Of a DNA stretch of 46,305 bases, positions 7,388-14,152 are shown one piece after another (the stretch's first letter is position 1; every line of letters starts with the position of its first letter). Where the stretch lies: positions 1-46,305 of the forward strand of contig DATCGP010000056.1 in the NCBI GenBank assembly GCA_036508875.1, given 5' to 3'. A program made the position numbers and the translations under genes. Under the pieces are notes generated by a model that was not told where the DNA came from, did not search any database, and saw nothing but the letters and a program-made list of their open reading frames with translations. The stretch comes from PALSA-660 sp036508875 (lineage in GTDB: Bacteria > Actinomycetota > Coriobacteriia > Anaerosomatales > PALSA-660).

Positions 7388-9037
7388 CTACGCCGCCCCG
7401 AGGATCGCGTCGAGGTCCGCCTTCGCGGTCTCGCCTATGGGCTTGATCGCGAAGTTGTCGACGAGGACCTTCAGGACGTTGGGCGTCACGAAGCCGGGCA
7501 GCGTGGGTCCGAGGCGTATGCCGGAGATGCCAAGGTACAACAGCGTCAGCAGGACCGCTACGGCCTTCTGCTCGTACCATGACAGGATGATCGACAACGG
7601 CAGGTCGTTGACCCCGACGCCGAAGGCGTCCGCGAGCGCGACAGCTATGCGGATCGCTGAGTAGGCGTCGTTGCACTGCCCGACGTCCAACAGACGCGGG
7701 ATGCCGCCGATCTCGCCGATCTTGTGGTCGAAGAAGCGGAACTTGCCGCAGGCGAGCGTCAGGACGATCGTGTCGCTCGGTGACTCATCCACGAAGTCGG
7801 TGTAGTAGGAGCGGCCCGGCTTCGCGCCGTCGCAGCCGCCGACGAGGAAGAAGTGGCGGATTGCGCCGCTCTTGACCGCCTCGATGACCGTCGGGGCGAC
7901 GGACAGAACGGCGTCGCGCGCGAAGCCGACCATGACGGTGCCGGCGTCCAGAGTGTCGGTGAAGCCGGGAAGCGCGAGCGCTCGCTCGATCACCGCGGAG
8001 AAGTCGCCGTTGGGAACGTGGACGGCACCCGGCCACTCCACGTTGCCGGTGGTGAATATGTCCTCGATGTAGGAGTCCTTCGGCGCCTGGATGCAGTTCG
8101 TCGTCATCAGGATTGCGCCCGGGAACTCGCCGAACTCCTTACGCTGGTTCTGCCACGCGGTGCCGTAGTTGCCGTACAGGTGCCCGAACTTCTTCAGCTC
8201 CGGGTAGCCGTGCGCGGGTAGCATCTCGCCATGCGTGTAGATGTCGATGCCGAGGCCTTCGGTGGCGGTGAGAAGGTCCGCGAGGTCCTTGAGGTCGTGC
8301 CCGGAGACCACGATCGCTTTGTTCGGGCGATGTCCGAGCGGCACCTCGGTCGGCACCGGGCTACCGTAGGCGCCGGTGTTGGCCGCGTCCAGCAGCTCCA
8401 TGACCCGCAGGTTGGCCTTCCCGGCCTCGAGCGCCAGTCCCACCCAATCGCCGACACCCAGAGAAACGTCGGCCAACGATGCGAACGCCTTGTACGTGAA
8501 CGCCGAGACGTCGGCGCCACTGTGTCCGAGGACGCGAGCGTGATCGGCGTAGGCAGCGATGCCCTTCACGCCGTAGATCGTGACCTCCTCGAGCGACCGC
8601 ACGTCGGGGTCGGCCGAACGGTCGGCGAAGTGCCCCGCCGCGTCCGCCTGATCGATGAGGCCGGCAAGGTCCGCCGCGGGTTCGAAGCCGAGCGACGGAT
8701 CGTCGTTGTCGGGCGCGCCGCCCGCCGCGGCCACCGTTGCGGCCAGCGCGACACGCATGCGGTGCAGGGTGCGCACGACGGTCGCGAGCGACTCCGCGTC
8801 GAAGTCGACGTTCGTGACGGTGTGGAAGATAGCCTTGTCGGCGTACGCATCGGTCGCCGCATCGATCACGCCGACCAAGCGGCCGGCCACCGCCCACAGC
8901 GACAGGGCGACCATCTCGTGCAGGATGAGCTCCTGCAGCGCGGAGATGTCCGGCTTCTTGCCGCACACCCCCACGGTGGTGCATCCGGTCCCGTGAGCGG
9001 TCTGCTCACATTGGTTGCAGAACATGCTCATGTCCAT
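7388..9037 (-). CDS. hcp: Hydroxylamine reductase / hybrid cluster protein
   Basis: 549 residues. Hcp reduces hydroxylamine to ammonia in vitro and is thought to act mainly as an NO reductase or protein S-nitrosylase in anaerobes. The N-terminal cluster motif is CNQCEQ...CTTVGVC (C-x2-C-x8-C-x5-C), the anaerobe type. Expected ligands of the hybrid Fe-S-O cluster are readable: GHDLKD His, GEMLP Glu, TTNCIQ Cys, GGCDGAK Cys, LACGKFR Cys, GQCNDA Cys, and WYEQKA Glu/Lys. Start taken at the ATG at 9037; an in-frame ATG at 9031 has better spacing to AAAGGA and is equally possible. It lies downstream of a ferredoxin that may supply electrons. Confidence 0.97.
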   Translation of the reverse strand: MDMSMFCNQCEQTAHGTGCTTVGVCGKKPDISALQELILHEMVALSLWAVAGRLVGVIDAATDAYADKAIFHTVTNVDFDAESLATVVRTLHRMRVALAATVAAAGGAPDNDDPSLGFEPAADLAGLIDQADAAGHFADRSADPDVRSLEEVTIYGVKGIAAYADHARVLGHSGADVSAFTYKAFASLADVSLGVGDWVGLALEAGKANLRVMELLDAANTGAYGSPVPTEVPLGHRPNKAIVVSGHDLKDLADLLTATEGLGIDIYTHGEMLPAHGYPELKKFGHLYGNYGTAWQNQRKEFGEFPGAILMTTNCIQAPKDSYIEDIFTTGNVEWPGAVHVPNGDFSAVIERALALPGFTDTLDAGTVMVGFARDAVLSVAPTVIEAVKSGAIRHFFLVGGCDGAKPGRSYYTDFVDESPSDTIVLTLACGKFRFFDHKIGEIGGIPRLLDVGQCNDAYSAIRIAVALADAFGVGVNDLPLSIILSWYEQKAVAVLLTLLYLGISGIRLGPTLPGFVTPNVLKVLVDNFAIKPIGETAKADLDAILGAA

Positions 9038-9063
9038 CACGTCCTTTCGTGTGTGTTCTCGAC

Positions 9064-9447
9064 CTAGCCGTGGATGAGCGCCGGGAGACACCTGGTGCAC
9101 ACCCAGGTCGAAGTGCCCGCCGTGCGCACAGGCACCAGCGGCACCGAGTCCTCGTCCGCGCCGCAGCGGAAGCACACCTGCGGCATGTACTGCTTTCGCA
9201 TCGCGACCTGCTCCTCAGCTGCTTCGTGGTCGAAGGCCACGGCGTCGCGCACCTCGATCGTCAGCGCGCCGGTGGGACAGACGCCGAGACAGAAGCCGGC
9301 GCCGTCGCACAGCTCGTCGCGGATGACGCGCGCCTTGCCGCCGACGATCTGGATGGCTCCTTCGGCGCACGGGCTGACGCACGCCCCACAGCCATTGCAC
9401 AGTTCCTCGTCGATGCGGACGATCTGACGCTGCGTGGTGGTGCTCAT
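9064..9447 (-). CDS. Hcp-associated ferredoxin with C-terminal zinc-ribbon-like tail
   Basis: 127 residues. The first 4Fe-4S motif is complete (CNGCGACVSPC, C-x2-C-x2-C-x3-C). In the second, CDGAGFCLGVCP, the second cysteine is replaced by alanine, leaving C-x5-C-x3-CP, so that site would hold a 3Fe-4S cluster or borrow another ligand. The C-terminus adds CFRCG and CTRC, a likely metal-binding knuckle pair. It starts one base after the upstream stop with AAGGAG well placed, and precedes hcp by 26 bases. Its likely role is electron donor to Hcp in the cytoplasm. Confidence 0.9.
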   Translation of the reverse strand: MSTTTQRQIVRIDEELCNGCGACVSPCAEGAIQIVGGKARVIRDELCDGAGFCLGVCPTGALTIEVRDAVAFDHEAAEEQVAMRKQYMPQVCFRCGADEDSVPLVPVRTAGTSTWVCTRCLPALIHG

Positions 9448-9888
9448 CTAGGACTCCTTGTCGGTGGGTTCGACGGCGGCTCGGGCCGCAGCAGTGCGGG
9501 CCCTTCGGCCCTCGAGCAGGTGCTTCACGCCGTCGATGGCATGTCCGTGAAGGAGAGAGCGAGGACCCGCGTAGCGCATGACCGCGCGCATCCGCTCTCT
9601 CATGTCCGCCGTGTAGCAGTGCGTGTCGCAGTAGCTGCAGAACGGCTTCGGGGCCTTCGGGCAGTACGCGCGACGCTTCTCCGCATACCGCAGCAGTTCC
9701 GCGCACTCGGCGCACACCACGGGCGGCCTGCGCCCGTAGATGCCGAGTCCGGCGCCGTCGGAGGCGAGAGCGGTGCGCTGCGCGTCGGCATGGACGCCCC
9801 GGCAGTAGATCCGCGTGAAGTCGCCAAGCAGCCTGGTGTCCGAGCGCGCCTTCGCATCGCTCACCTTCTCGGCGAAACGGTCCTGCAT
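9448..9888 (-). CDS. YgbA_NO family protein (nitrous oxide-stimulated promoter family)
   Basis: 146 residues from the ATG at 9888, preceded by AAGGGGTGG. The family signature is clear: IYCRGVHAD near the N-terminus, VCAECAELLRYAEKRRAYCP, KPFCSYCDTHCY, then MRAVMRYAGPRSLLHGH. This corresponds to the YgbA family, whose Escherichia coli member sits in the NO-responsive NsrR regulon. Eight cysteines suggest metal or Fe-S binding. It is the first gene of the hcp operon and lies next to a perfect Fnr-type operator. The open frame reaches further upstream, but the added residues look non-coding and would overlap the operator. Confidence 0.88.
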   Translation of the reverse strand: MQDRFAEKVSDAKARSDTRLLGDFTRIYCRGVHADAQRTALASDGAGLGIYGRRPPVVCAECAELLRYAEKRRAYCPKAPKPFCSYCDTHCYTADMRERMRAVMRYAGPRSLLHGHAIDGVKHLLEGRRARTAAARAAVEPTDKES

Positions 9889-9958
9889 CCTGATCCACCC
9901 CTTGCGACGGGCCGGTGACGGTGCGATGTGGTTGTACTCCCGCGCGGTCCGGGGCACA

Positions 9959-9972
9959 TTGACGTGTGTCAA
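9959..9972. promoter_or_regulatory. Fnr/HcpR-type operator TTGACGTGTGTCAA
   Basis: A perfect palindrome TTGAC-GTGT-GTCAA lies between the divergent hcp operon and the Crp/Fnr regulator gene, centred about 45 bases before the regulator start and about 77 before the operon start. Crp/Fnr-family NO regulators recognise TTGAY-N4-RTCAA sites; the TTGAC...GTCAA form matches the HcpR consensus I recall from comparative genomics. It probably serves both autoregulation and operon control. Confidence 0.85.
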
Positions 9973-10010
9973 ACTCGGCACGGAATCGATCTAGGAGGAG
10001 CCGAGGGACC

Positions 10011-10715
10011 ATGACCGGGACGCGTGCCGATGTACGCACCGCCCTGCGCGCCGTCCGTCTTTGGCGGACGGCCGACGACGACGCCGTGGACCTGATGGCC
10101 CGCGATGCCCGGGTCGAGGAGGTCGTGCGCGGGCGGGTCCTCGTGACCCAGGGGGACGTGGCGGACCGGCTCGGCATCGTGGTCCATGGATCGGTGAAGG
10201 TCTACAACCTGAGCGTGGATGGCCGTGCGCTCACGTTCGAGAAGGTCGGCAGCGGCGAACCCTTCGGGGCGATCGCCGCACTCGCGGGGTCGCGCTACCC
10301 GGCGACGGTCGAGGCCGCGACCGACGCCACGATCGCTTGGCTGCCGCGCGAAGCGCTCTTCAGGCTGCTCGAGGGCGATCCCGCTCTCGCGCGCACGCTC
10401 GTGGCAGACCTGGCCGGACGCGCCGTGAACCTGACCGCGGTCGCGGCGACGCAGAGCCTGGACGTCCCCTCGCGGCTCGCTGGCTACCTGTTCCAGCGCT
10501 CGCTCGAGGTGGGCCGCACCACGCCTGTGGGACTGGTCGTCGACCTGGGCATGAGCAAGGGCGATCTCGCGTCCGCGCTGGGCACAGTTCCCGAGACCCT
10601 GTCACGCGCGCTCGCCCGCCTGCGCGATGACGGCGTTCTCGAGGTGCGGGCACGCGACGTCGTCGTCAAGGACGTCGGCGCGCTCGCCCGACTGGGAAGC
10701 GGTTTCGAGAGGTAG
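10011..10715 (+). CDS. Crp/Fnr family transcriptional regulator, HcpR/Dnr-like
   Basis: 234 residues from the ATG at 10011. Residues about 20-120 are the cyclic-nucleotide-type sensor barrel (LVTQGDVADRLGIVVHGSVKVY, GEPFGAIAAL), followed by the dimerisation helix and an HTH_Crp domain (MSKGDLASALGTVPETLSRALARLRDDGVL). There are no N-terminal cysteines for an Fnr-type Fe-S cluster, so it probably senses NO or redox state by haem or another ligand, as HcpR and Dnr do. Its divergent position to the hcp operon and the shared TTGAC-N4-GTCAA operator make local control of Hcp and its partners the best reading. Confidence 0.92.
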   Translation: MTGTRADVRTALRAVRLWRTADDDAVDLMARDARVEEVVRGRVLVTQGDVADRLGIVVHGSVKVYNLSVDGRALTFEKVGSGEPFGAIAALAGSRYPATVEAATDATIAWLPREALFRLLEGDPALARTLVADLAGRAVNLTAVAATQSLDVPSRLAGYLFQRSLEVGRTTPVGLVVDLGMSKGDLASALGTVPETLSRALARLRDDGVLEVRARDVVVKDVGALARLGSGFER

Positions 10716-10717
10716 CG

Positions 10718-11458
10718 CTACTCGCCCGCGGCGTGCTTCGCGTGCTCGGCCCTGGCGGCCTGCGCGCCCTTCTCCAGCGTACCCGCGAGCAGGAAGCCCC
10801 ACAGCAGGATCGCGGAAGCGACCATCTCGCCGGCGTACAGGAAGCCGGTGCCGCCGAGCCGGGCGAGCGACCCCGCGCCGGCGATCATGAGCGTGCCGAT
10901 GATGATGAGCACGTTGGCCCACACCCGGTACCGGAACGCAGGCTTTGGCCAGAACTTGATGATGGACAGAACGCTGCCACCGAGCAGGAACAGCGAGCCG
11001 GGGATGTTGAACGGCAGCGACATCAGCCGCGGGAACGTCCCGCTGGCGCCGAGCCCGTTGCCGCCCACGATGATGCCGGCCTGCTTCAGCGCTTCAGGAA
11101 CCAGCGTCACCGTCATGGTGCCGTACAGGAAGATCGCGAGGCACACGAGGTTGAAGCCGAGGTAGAGGTCGCCCCAGATGCGCTTCTTCGCGACGAGATA
11201 GACCGTCCCGTTGCCGAGGAATCCGACGAGGGACGCCGCCAGCACGATGTAGACGCGGTACAGCGACTGGTCCCAGCTGCCGGTGATACCGCTGTAGAAC
11301 TCCATGATCGCCGCGACGGCGTAGAACAGGAACCCGATCGCCCACATGAGCTGGTGCATCTTGCGGCGCTCCACGTACTGCTTGAGCAGGAGCCCCACGT
11401 ATACGAAACCGAGGAGGGCGGTGGCGAGCGGCCACGCCCAGTGCGACCAGATATCCAT
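10718..11458 (-). CDS. Seven-helix integral membrane protein, unknown function
   Basis: 246 residues with about seven hydrophobic helices (roughly 9-26, 35-55, 67-88, 98-120, 143-165, 180-198, 205-224) and a charged Ala-rich tail (EHAKHAAGE). MWAIGFLFYAVAAIMEFY and FNIPGSLFLLGGS are the most striking stretches. I do not recognise a family. The start is the ATG at 11458, with AGGGGAG six bases before it. Its stop lies two bases from that of the convergent Fnr-like regulator, and no gene follows in the same direction. Confidence 0.8.
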   Translation of the reverse strand: MDIWSHWAWPLATALLGFVYVGLLLKQYVERRKMHQLMWAIGFLFYAVAAIMEFYSGITGSWDQSLYRVYIVLAASLVGFLGNGTVYLVAKKRIWGDLYLGFNLVCLAIFLYGTMTVTLVPEALKQAGIIVGGNGLGASGTFPRLMSLPFNIPGSLFLLGGSVLSIIKFWPKPAFRYRVWANVLIIIGTLMIAGAGSLARLGGTGFLYAGEMVASAILLWGFLLAGTLEKGAQAARAEHAKHAAGE

Positions 11459-11576
11459 CAACGGCTCCCCTTCGGCTGTCCCCGCGTGCCTGCCCCAGCG
11501 TGTTCTGTTGTATCCGACACGGGGCGCGACGGCAAGCGGACTGAGCTTAGATGAAGTCTCTCTAATGTTCGCAGGG

Positions 11577-11593
11577 TTGGCACGCGCGTTGCT
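11577..11593 (+). promoter_or_regulatory. Sigma-54 (-24/-12) promoter-like element
   Basis: TTGGCACGCGCGTTGCT fits the TGGCACG-N4-TTGCW consensus exactly, with the GG and GC dinucleotides ten bases apart and a T-rich run after it. Sigma-54 is uncommon in Actinobacteria and no activator is visible here, so function is uncertain. Confidence 0.4.
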
Positions 11594-11662
11594 TTTTGTT
11601 CGGCAGAGGCTGGCGGCCTGCTCCTCCTCCCCCTCGGGGCAGGGATCGCCGCCCTCTATGAG

Positions 11663-11692
11663 ACGAGACGCGCTCCCCCCAGCGCGTCTCGT
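11663..11692 (+). other. 12-bp hairpin with C6 loop
   Basis: ACGAGACGCGCT (11663-11674) pairs perfectly with AGCGCGTCTCGT (11681-11692) around a loop of six C residues. It lies 15 bases before a second hairpin of similar design. Strand assignment is arbitrary. Confidence 0.6.
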
Positions 11693-11706
11693 TCAACGAA
11701 GTTGCT

Positions 11707-11740
11707 CCGGCCCGGTAGCGCCCCCTCGCTACCGGGCCGG
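11707..11740 (+). terminator. 14-bp hairpin, terminator-like
   Basis: CCGGCCCGGTAGCG (11707-11720) pairs perfectly with CGCTACCGGGCCGG (11727-11740), loop CCCCCT. It lies 83 bases before the pafB-like start and follows no annotated plus-strand gene. It may therefore end a short non-coding transcript, or attenuate the downstream pair. Confidence 0.55.
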
Positions 11741-11823
11741 GCGCGCTTTCGGCACCGGTGCGCTCGAGCGTGGCTCGGCTACAATCGGTGCGACCGCGTG
11801 ACCGGCGGACTTCGGGGGCTTTC

Positions 11824-12804
11824 GTGGACGCGACCGAGCGCATCGTCAACCTGGCGTTCTACCTCGCTTCGGCACATCGTCCCGTCTCCGCGGCCGAGAT
11901 CCAGGCCCACGTAGCGGGGTACTCCGCGAAGCAGTCGCCCGAGGCGTTCGGCCGGATGTTCGAGCGCGACAAGGAAGACCTCCGCGCTGCCGGACTCGTC
12001 CTCACCGTGGACCGCGACGACGTCGAGCGATACCGCCTCGACGAGGACGCGACGTTCGCGGGAACGGTGGCGCTCACGAGGGTGGAGGCGGTCGAGCTCC
12101 GCACGGCCGCGGCGGCGATGCTCGCCGACGCCTCGTTCCCCTTCACCGACGACCTGCGCCCCGCGATCGCCAAGGTCGTCGCGGCCGCGCACACTCCCGC
12201 CGGGCATGCCGGAGCTGTGCTTCCGTCGCCTTCGGCCGACGAGGCGCCTGAGGCACAAGGAGCTGCGGTGGCGGAGCTGGCCGCCGCGGTCGCCGCGCGC
12301 AAGCGGGTGGGCTTCGGATACACCGGCGCGCAGGGGCGTGGCTCGCAACGCGAAGTGGAGCCCTGGGGGTTGTTCGCGCGCGATGGCCGCTGGTACCTCG
12401 TCGCCTTCGACCCCGGAAGCGACGGCGTCCGGATCTTCGCCGTGTCCCGCATGACCGGGCTCTCCGTGGCGCCGAGGCCGAAGACCCCTGACTTCGAGGC
12501 CCCGGTGGGCTTCGACGTGACGAGCTACATGCTGATGCCGTTCCAGTACGGTCCCCGAGCGGTGGACGCGACGCTGCGCTTCAACGGCCCCGCGGCGCTC
12601 CGGGCGCAAGCGCTCGTCGCCGGGCAGGGCCGCTTGGCCCCGGAAGCCGCCGGCCGGTACGCGTGGACCGTGCCGGTCGCCAGCGAGGAGCTCCTCGCCC
12701 GCTGGATCGTGGCGCACGGACCCGGCATCGAGGTGGTCGCGCCGCCGAGCCTCGCCGCCCGCGTGCGTGACGGCCTTGCGGAGGTGGTCCGCATCCATGC
12801 CTGA
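11824..12804 (+). CDS. WYL-domain transcriptional regulator, PafB-like
   Basis: 326 residues from a GTG at 11824 (VDATERIVNLAFYL), with a G-rich ribosome site (GGGGG) nine bases before it. An N-terminal winged helix (residues 1-65) is followed by a WYL domain (about 150-225) containing the name motif RDGRWYLVAF and the downstream FAVSRMTGL. PafB/PafC pairs control a LexA-independent DNA-damage response in Actinobacteria by binding single-stranded nucleic acid through the WYL domain. The paired partner gene overlaps by eight bases. There is no proteasome or pup locus in the window. Confidence 0.9.
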   Translation: MDATERIVNLAFYLASAHRPVSAAEIQAHVAGYSAKQSPEAFGRMFERDKEDLRAAGLVLTVDRDDVERYRLDEDATFAGTVALTRVEAVELRTAAAAMLADASFPFTDDLRPAIAKVVAAAHTPAGHAGAVLPSPSADEAPEAQGAAVAELAAAVAARKRVGFGYTGAQGRGSQREVEPWGLFARDGRWYLVAFDPGSDGVRIFAVSRMTGLSVAPRPKTPDFEAPVGFDVTSYMLMPFQYGPRAVDATLRFNGPAALRAQALVAGQGRLAPEAAGRYAWTVPVASEELLARWIVAHGPGIEVVAPPSLAARVRDGLAEVVRIHA

Positions 12805-13744
12805 CGATACCGCGGCGCTCCGGGCACGCAGGCTGCTCACACTGGTGCCGTTCCTGCGGGAGCAGCGCGCGATCCCGATAGCCGAGCTGGCCGAGGCGGT
12901 CGGCTCGGACGAGGCGCAACTCGCCGCCGACCTGACGGTGCTGTCGGTGTGCGGCGGCGATGAGCGCGACCCGGCCCAGCTCGTCGGTGTCATCGTCGAG
13001 GACGGTGTGGCACAGGTCGTCGCGGACCTGCCCGCGCTCGAACGCCCGGTGCGCCTCACGCAGGCCGAGGCCCGGGCGCTCGTCACCGCGCTGCAGGCGA
13101 TCGGCACGGCGCCCGATTCCGACCTCGCGGCCAAGCTGACCGAGTTCGCCGGTCGAGCGGTGGATCCTGAGGAGTTGGCCTCCACGGTACGCGCGGCGTT
13201 CGCGCCGAGCGGACAGGCGGCGCTACTGGCCGCTCTCAGCGTGCATGCCGAGAACCACGTCGCCGCGCGCATCGCCTACATCTCCGCCACCTCGGGGGCC
13301 GAGACGTCACGTGTGGTCCACCCCTACGCGCTGTACCGCTGGCGCGACGTGTGGTACCTCGTCGCGTTCTGCGAGACGACCGGCGAGGAGCGGACGTTCC
13401 GGGTCGACCGGATCACGGGCGTGGCGACGACCGGTGTGCACTTCGATCTCCCCGCGGGGTTCGTCGCGACCGCGAGCCCGCTCCCGGACCTGGACGCCCT
13501 GCCGCGCGCCACGGTCCGGTTCTCCTCCGACGCGCCGGACCTCAACGAGCGCGACTGGCCCGGGGCGGTCTTCGTCCGGGCGGACGACGGATCGGTGACC
13601 GCGGAGGTCCCGTATGCCGGGGAATCCTGGATCTCTCGCGCGGTCATAGCGCGACTCGGAGAGGCCGAAGTGCTCGAGCCCGCCCATCTGCGGGTCGCCG
13701 TCGCCGACTCGGCACGTAAGATGCTCGAAGAGGCGGCCGGCTAG
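12797..13744 (+). CDS. WYL-domain transcriptional regulator, PafC-like
   Basis: 315 residues from the ATG at 12797, which lies inside the end of the PafB-like gene (8-base overlap). The helix-turn-helix at residues 10-60 (VPFLREQRAIPIAELAEAVG) is followed by a WYL domain with RDVWYLVAF and FRVDRITGV. It probably forms a heterodimer with the preceding protein, as PafBC does. The N-terminal winged helix and WYL order are the same in both proteins, indicating ancient duplication. Confidence 0.9.
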   Translation: MPDDTAALRARRLLTLVPFLREQRAIPIAELAEAVGSDEAQLAADLTVLSVCGGDERDPAQLVGVIVEDGVAQVVADLPALERPVRLTQAEARALVTALQAIGTAPDSDLAAKLTEFAGRAVDPEELASTVRAAFAPSGQAALLAALSVHAENHVAARIAYISATSGAETSRVVHPYALYRWRDVWYLVAFCETTGEERTFRVDRITGVATTGVHFDLPAGFVATASPLPDLDALPRATVRFSSDAPDLNERDWPGAVFVRADDGSVTAEVPYAGESWISRAVIARLGEAEVLEPAHLRVAVADSARKMLEEAAG

Positions 13745-13788
13745 CGGCCGCGCACGCCACGCTCGGGACGCATAACGGAAGAGGCACC

Positions 13789-14109
13789 ATGGCAGGGCTC
13801 GACACCGATCCGCTCAGGCAGGCGCCCCGCCCGCACGACGGGCAGGCGCGCTGTCGCGTGTGCACCGATTCGGACGCCTCGGCCGAGCACGAATGGTGCG
13901 CCGCGGTCTCAGGGCTCGTCTGCCGATCGTGCTGCCAGCGCATCCTGCTGAACGATCTCGGGCGCGTCATGGCCGTGGCCGCCCGCGTCGTCGCCCTCGG
14001 CGACGACGCGGGCGACGACCTTGGCGCGTGTGCCACGTGCGAGCGGGGAAGGCGATGGCTGGCGCGCAACGCGTTGGGGCTGACCGACAGCCGGAGGATG
14101 CCGAGCTAG
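13789..14109 (+). CDS. Cys-rich small protein downstream of pafBC-like genes (106 aa)
   Basis: 106 residues from the ATG at 13789, preceded by GGAAGAGG. Four cysteine pairs or knuckles are visible: CRVC (residues 22-25), a lone Cys at about 37, CRSCC (45-49), and CATC near residue 81. This suggests one or two zinc sites. A helical segment (RILLNDLGRVMAVAARVVALG) separates them. I do not recognise a family. It begins 44 bases after the PafC-like gene in the same direction and may be cotranscribed. Confidence 0.7.
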   Translation: MAGLDTDPLRQAPRPHDGQARCRVCTDSDASAEHEWCAAVSGLVCRSCCQRILLNDLGRVMAVAARVVALGDDAGDDLGACATCERGRRWLARNALGLTDSRRMPS

Positions 14110-14152
14110 CTCGGACGCGAGGGGTCGCGTCGGAACGGTGACGGACGTCGCC

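Larger units (their letters stand above)
11459..11823. other. Intergenic region with sigma-54-like promoter and two strong hairpins
   Basis: A gap of 365 bases between divergent genes. It contains the sigma-54-type element at 11577-11593 and two perfect hairpins at 11663-11692 and 11707-11740, listed separately. No open frame with a credible start and composition was found. A short non-coding transcript of about 140 bases would explain the arrangement (inference). Confidence 0.5.
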
